7,521 nucleotides of DNA, taken from positions 1 to 7,521 of the forward strand of contig CAJQJT010000177.1 in assembly GCA_905478725.1 (NCBI GenBank), written 5' to 3'. The stretch comes from an uncultured Pseudomonadales bacterium (GTDB lineage: Bacteria > Pseudomonadota > Gammaproteobacteria > Pseudomonadales > Porticoccaceae). The position numbers and the translations under genes are program-made. The notes below the pieces were generated by a model. The model made no database searches. It was not told the DNA's origin and saw only the letters and a list, made by a program, of their open reading frames with translations. Positions 5,975-7,521 of the stretch are shown here, piece after piece. Each line of letters opens with the position of its first letter. The first letter of the stretch is position 1.

Positions 5975-6829
5975 TTAGGCCAGGCTAGTTTTCAAAAACT
6001 CAATCAGCAGGTGCACCGCCTCGTTCTTTCTATTGCTAGCTGAACTAATCAAGCTGATACCCACCTGGCCAAGCTCCGGGAAACGGGCCGAAGGGGCGAG
6101 TATTTTAAGGTTCTCCGGCACCGTACTTTTGGCCAGCACCGTAACCCCCAAGCCTTCCTGAATAGCATATTGAATGCCGGTTAAATCTGGGATGGTATAG
6201 ACAATTTGCCATGGCTGATCTCCTCGGTCGAGAGTTTGAATAGCGCGATGTCGATAGATACAACCCTGTGCGGCAACAATCAATGGCACCACATCGGTCT
6301 TTAATATGGGCCTATCGACACTGGCCACCCAGACTAATTCGTCAGTCTTAACCAGGTTGGAGTTGGTGCTAGAGGGGTTGTCTTCGAGGGCCAATATTAG
6401 ATCATGACTGGCTTTGCCACTCTTTGACAGCAGTCTCTTGCTCAGCTCGCAATTCACTTCCAATGTCACATTGGGGTAGGCCTTGGCAAAACGGCTGACG
6501 ATCTTAGGCAGTAATACCGTGGCAAACTCACTGGGTATACCGAGACGAATTTTGCCTTTCACCGTACTCTTCGACAGCTGACTGATGGCTAGGTCATTGA
6601 GACTCAATATCTGATTGGCGTAGCCGTATAGATTCTCTCCCGCCTCGCTGAGTTCGAGATTTTTGCCATTGCGCAGCAGGAGCTTTTCATCGACCAGTTC
6701 CTCGAGGCGCTGCATCTGCAAGCTGATTGCGGGCTGAGAGCGACCCAGCAGCTCACCGGCCTTGGTAAAGCTGCTCAGTTGCGCCACCGAGACAAAGGCC
6801 CGCAGCAGATCCATAGGGAGATTTTTCAT
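5975..6829 (-). CDS. LysR-type transcriptional regulator, LrhA/PecT-like
   Basis: This is a 284-residue cytoplasmic DNA-binding regulator, slightly shorter than the usual 300. The N-terminal winged helix-turn-helix spans about 6-65, with FTKAGELLGRSQPAISLQM (21-39) as the recognition unit followed by RLEELVDEKLLLR. A linker helix with LSLNDLAISQL (75-85) precedes the effector-binding domain, which starts at KGKIRLGIPSEF (91-102). The RSQPAISLQMQRLEE and LND.A...L...GKIRLGIP pattern is closest, from memory, to the LrhA/HexA/PecT subgroup. The start is fixed by AGGAGAG 6 nt upstream of the first ATG; the inner Met6 has no such site. It is transcribed away from gcvT across a shared 184-nt region, so control of gcvT is a reasonable inference but not shown. 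The ligand is unknown. Confidence 0.93.
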   Translation of the reverse strand: MKNLPMDLLRAFVSVAQLSSFTKAGELLGRSQPAISLQMQRLEELVDEKLLLRNGKNLELSEAGENLYGYANQILSLNDLAISQLSKSTVKGKIRLGIPSEFATVLLPKIVSRFAKAYPNVTLEVNCELSKRLLSKSGKASHDLILALEDNPSSTNSNLVKTDELVWVASVDRPILKTDVVPLIVAAQGCIYRHRAIQTLDRGDQPWQIVYTIPDLTGIQYAIQEGLGVTVLAKSTVPENLKILAPSARFPELGQVGISLISSASNRKNEAVHLLIEFLKTSLA

Positions 6830-6835
6830 CGTATG

Positions 6836-6842
6836 CTCTCCT
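6836..6842 (-). promoter_or_regulatory. Strong Shine-Dalgarno of the LysR-type gene
   Basis: AGGAGAG on the minus strand lies 6 nt from the ATG at 6829. It decides for this start over the in-frame ATG five codons later. Confidence 0.8.
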
Positions 6843-6872
6843 AGATAGAGTCAGTGGTGGTATTTAGAATAT

Positions 6873-6886
6873 TAATGCAGTCATTA
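6873..6886. promoter_or_regulatory. Dyad 1, candidate LysR-type operator
   Basis: TAATG-CAGT-CATTA is a perfect 5-bp-arm inverted repeat. It overlaps part of the -10 hexamer and the expected transcription start of the regulator gene, a position suited to autorepression. It is AT-rich and short, so chance cannot be excluded. Confidence 0.35.
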
Positions 6887-6888
6887 TA
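6883..6888 (-). promoter_or_regulatory. -10 element of the LysR-type gene
   Basis: The minus strand reads TATAAT here, a perfect -10 hexamer 53 nt before the start codon, giving an expected leader of roughly 45 nt. The -35 region (about 6906-6911) has no good TTGACA match, which is common for regulated promoters. Confidence 0.5.
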
Positions 6889-6893
6889 GCTAT

Positions 6894-6908
6894 TAATTTA
6901 ACAAATTA
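6894..6908. promoter_or_regulatory. Dyad 2, candidate LysR-type operator
   Basis: TAATTT-AAC-AAATTA is a perfect 6-bp-arm inverted repeat lying between the -10 and -35 positions of the regulator promoter. Its centre is about 21.5 bp from that of dyad 1, close to two helical turns, which fits adjacent binding of two dimers of a LysR-type tetramer. Confidence 0.38.
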
Positions 6909-7013
6909 TCATGTTGAGCCTAAAATGGACGCCTAGTAGGGATTTTTAGCCTTTATTACCAACGTAACTTGTATTTCGGCCCTGACTTTTTCAACTCTTA
7001 AGAGAAGAGACCC

Positions 7014-7521
7014 ATGTCGACAGACTCAGATATATCGAAAACAGTATTCTATGACTATCACCTTGCTGCCGGCGGCAAAATGGTGCCTTTTGCGGGCTAC
7101 CTGATGCCCGTGCAGTACAGCAGCGGTATTATGCAAGAGCACTTGCACTGCAGAGACAATGCCGGTCTGTTTGACGTCTCCCATATGGGGCAGATTATTG
7201 TCGAAGGCGAAGGTGCCGCACAGGCTTTGGAAAAGCTTATGCCAGTGGATCTTGAATCTCTGGGTATCAACCAGCAGACCTACGCCACTCTGACCAATGA
7301 GCAGGGCGGGGTGATGGACGATTTGATCGTCACTCGCTGGTCCGAAAATGTCTTTTTTCTGATTGTTAATGCCGGCTGTAAAATGCAGGACCTCGAGCAT
7401 ATCCGCAGCCACCTGCCAGGATTTGCTGTTCGCTACCTCGGTGAGCGCGGCCTGCTGGCACTGCAGGGCTTACGCGCCACGGAGATTATGGCCGAGCTGT
7501 CCCCTGAAGCAAATAGACTGG
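7014..7521 (+). CDS. gcvT: Glycine cleavage system T-protein (aminomethyltransferase), 3' end missing
   Basis: GcvT takes the aminomethyl group from the lipoyl arm of GcvH and, with tetrahydrofolate, releases ammonia and 5,10-methylene-THF in the cytoplasm. About 169 of the usual 360 or so residues are present before the right edge cuts the gene. Visible family marks are MVPFAGYLMPVQY (23-35), the very typical GLFDVSHMGQ (51-60), TYATLTNEQGGVMDDLIV (89-106), whose first Asp (D102) corresponds to the conserved catalytic Asp, VNAGC (118-122), and LLALQG, equivalent to the family AVQGP region. The start ATG is preceded by the purine-rich GAAGAGA at 7004-7010, and residues 9-20 align with the normal N-terminus. 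It is divergent from the LysR-type gene; gcvH and gcvP may follow downstream but are outside the window. Confidence 0.95.
   Translation, partial: MSTDSDISKTVFYDYHLAAGGKMVPFAGYLMPVQYSSGIMQEHLHCRDNAGLFDVSHMGQIIVEGEGAAQALEKLMPVDLESLGINQQTYATLTNEQGGVMDDLIVTRWSENVFFLIVNAGCKMQDLEHIRSHLPGFAVRYLGERGLLALQGLRATEIMAELSPEANRL

Noticed and set aside
6830..7013. Glycine riboswitch upstream of gcvT
   Set aside because: The region is AT-rich and I could not find the conserved purine-rich glycine aptamer core or a tandem aptamer layout. A covariance-model search would settle it.
7026..7412. Minus-strand frame of 128 codons near the right edge
   Set aside because: It lies opposite unmistakable gcvT coding sequence (GLFDVSHMGQ, GGVMDDLIV) and resembles no family I know.

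Overview
The window looks like chromosomal DNA from a gammaproteobacterium, probably a marine, moderate-GC lineage. The YadG/YadH pair and the long QueF are clearly of the enterobacterial/gammaproteobacterial type, and the lipoprotein has the Cys-polyglycine start common in marine Gammaproteobacteria. I recalled these relatives from memory and ran no search, so a narrower placement (for example the SAR92/Cellvibrionales side) is only a guess.

Left block (1-2110, + strand). The 3' half of an ABC exporter ATPase (yadG) overlaps its ABC-2 permease (yadH) by 8 nt. The permease overlaps queF (7-cyano-7-deazaguanine reductase, last step to preQ1 for queuosine tRNA) by 1 nt. The three genes read as one translationally coupled operon. 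Facing them, with only 21 nt between stop codons, is a membrane-bound class III nucleotide cyclase (2132-3454, - strand) with six predicted membrane segments and a complete catalytic set.

Middle block (3455-5944, + strand). A small two-helix membrane protein of DUF1145/YhhL type is followed after 12 nt by an unrecognised soluble protein. Its N-terminal two-thirds is a degenerate repeat with basic residues locked to a four-residue period, and its C-terminus is a compact, non-repetitive domain. Next comes an outer-membrane-type lipoprotein with one cadherin-like/He_PIG-like domain and an apparent tandem duplication of about 100 residues. This is the least explained part of the window.

Right block (5945-7521). 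A LysR-type regulator (- strand) diverges from the 5' part of gcvT (aminomethyltransferase, glycine cleavage T-protein), which runs off the end. The 184-nt region between them holds a perfect TATAAT for the regulator and two AT-rich dyads with centres about 21.5 bp apart, a plausible LysR tetramer site. No glycine riboswitch was recognised there.

I found no tRNA, rRNA, CRISPR array, insertion sequence or convincing intrinsic terminator. No gene-free stretch exceeds 184 nt. The one candidate for something new is the phase-locked repeat protein and its neighbours. The rest is ordinary chromosomal housekeeping with a few local oddities.
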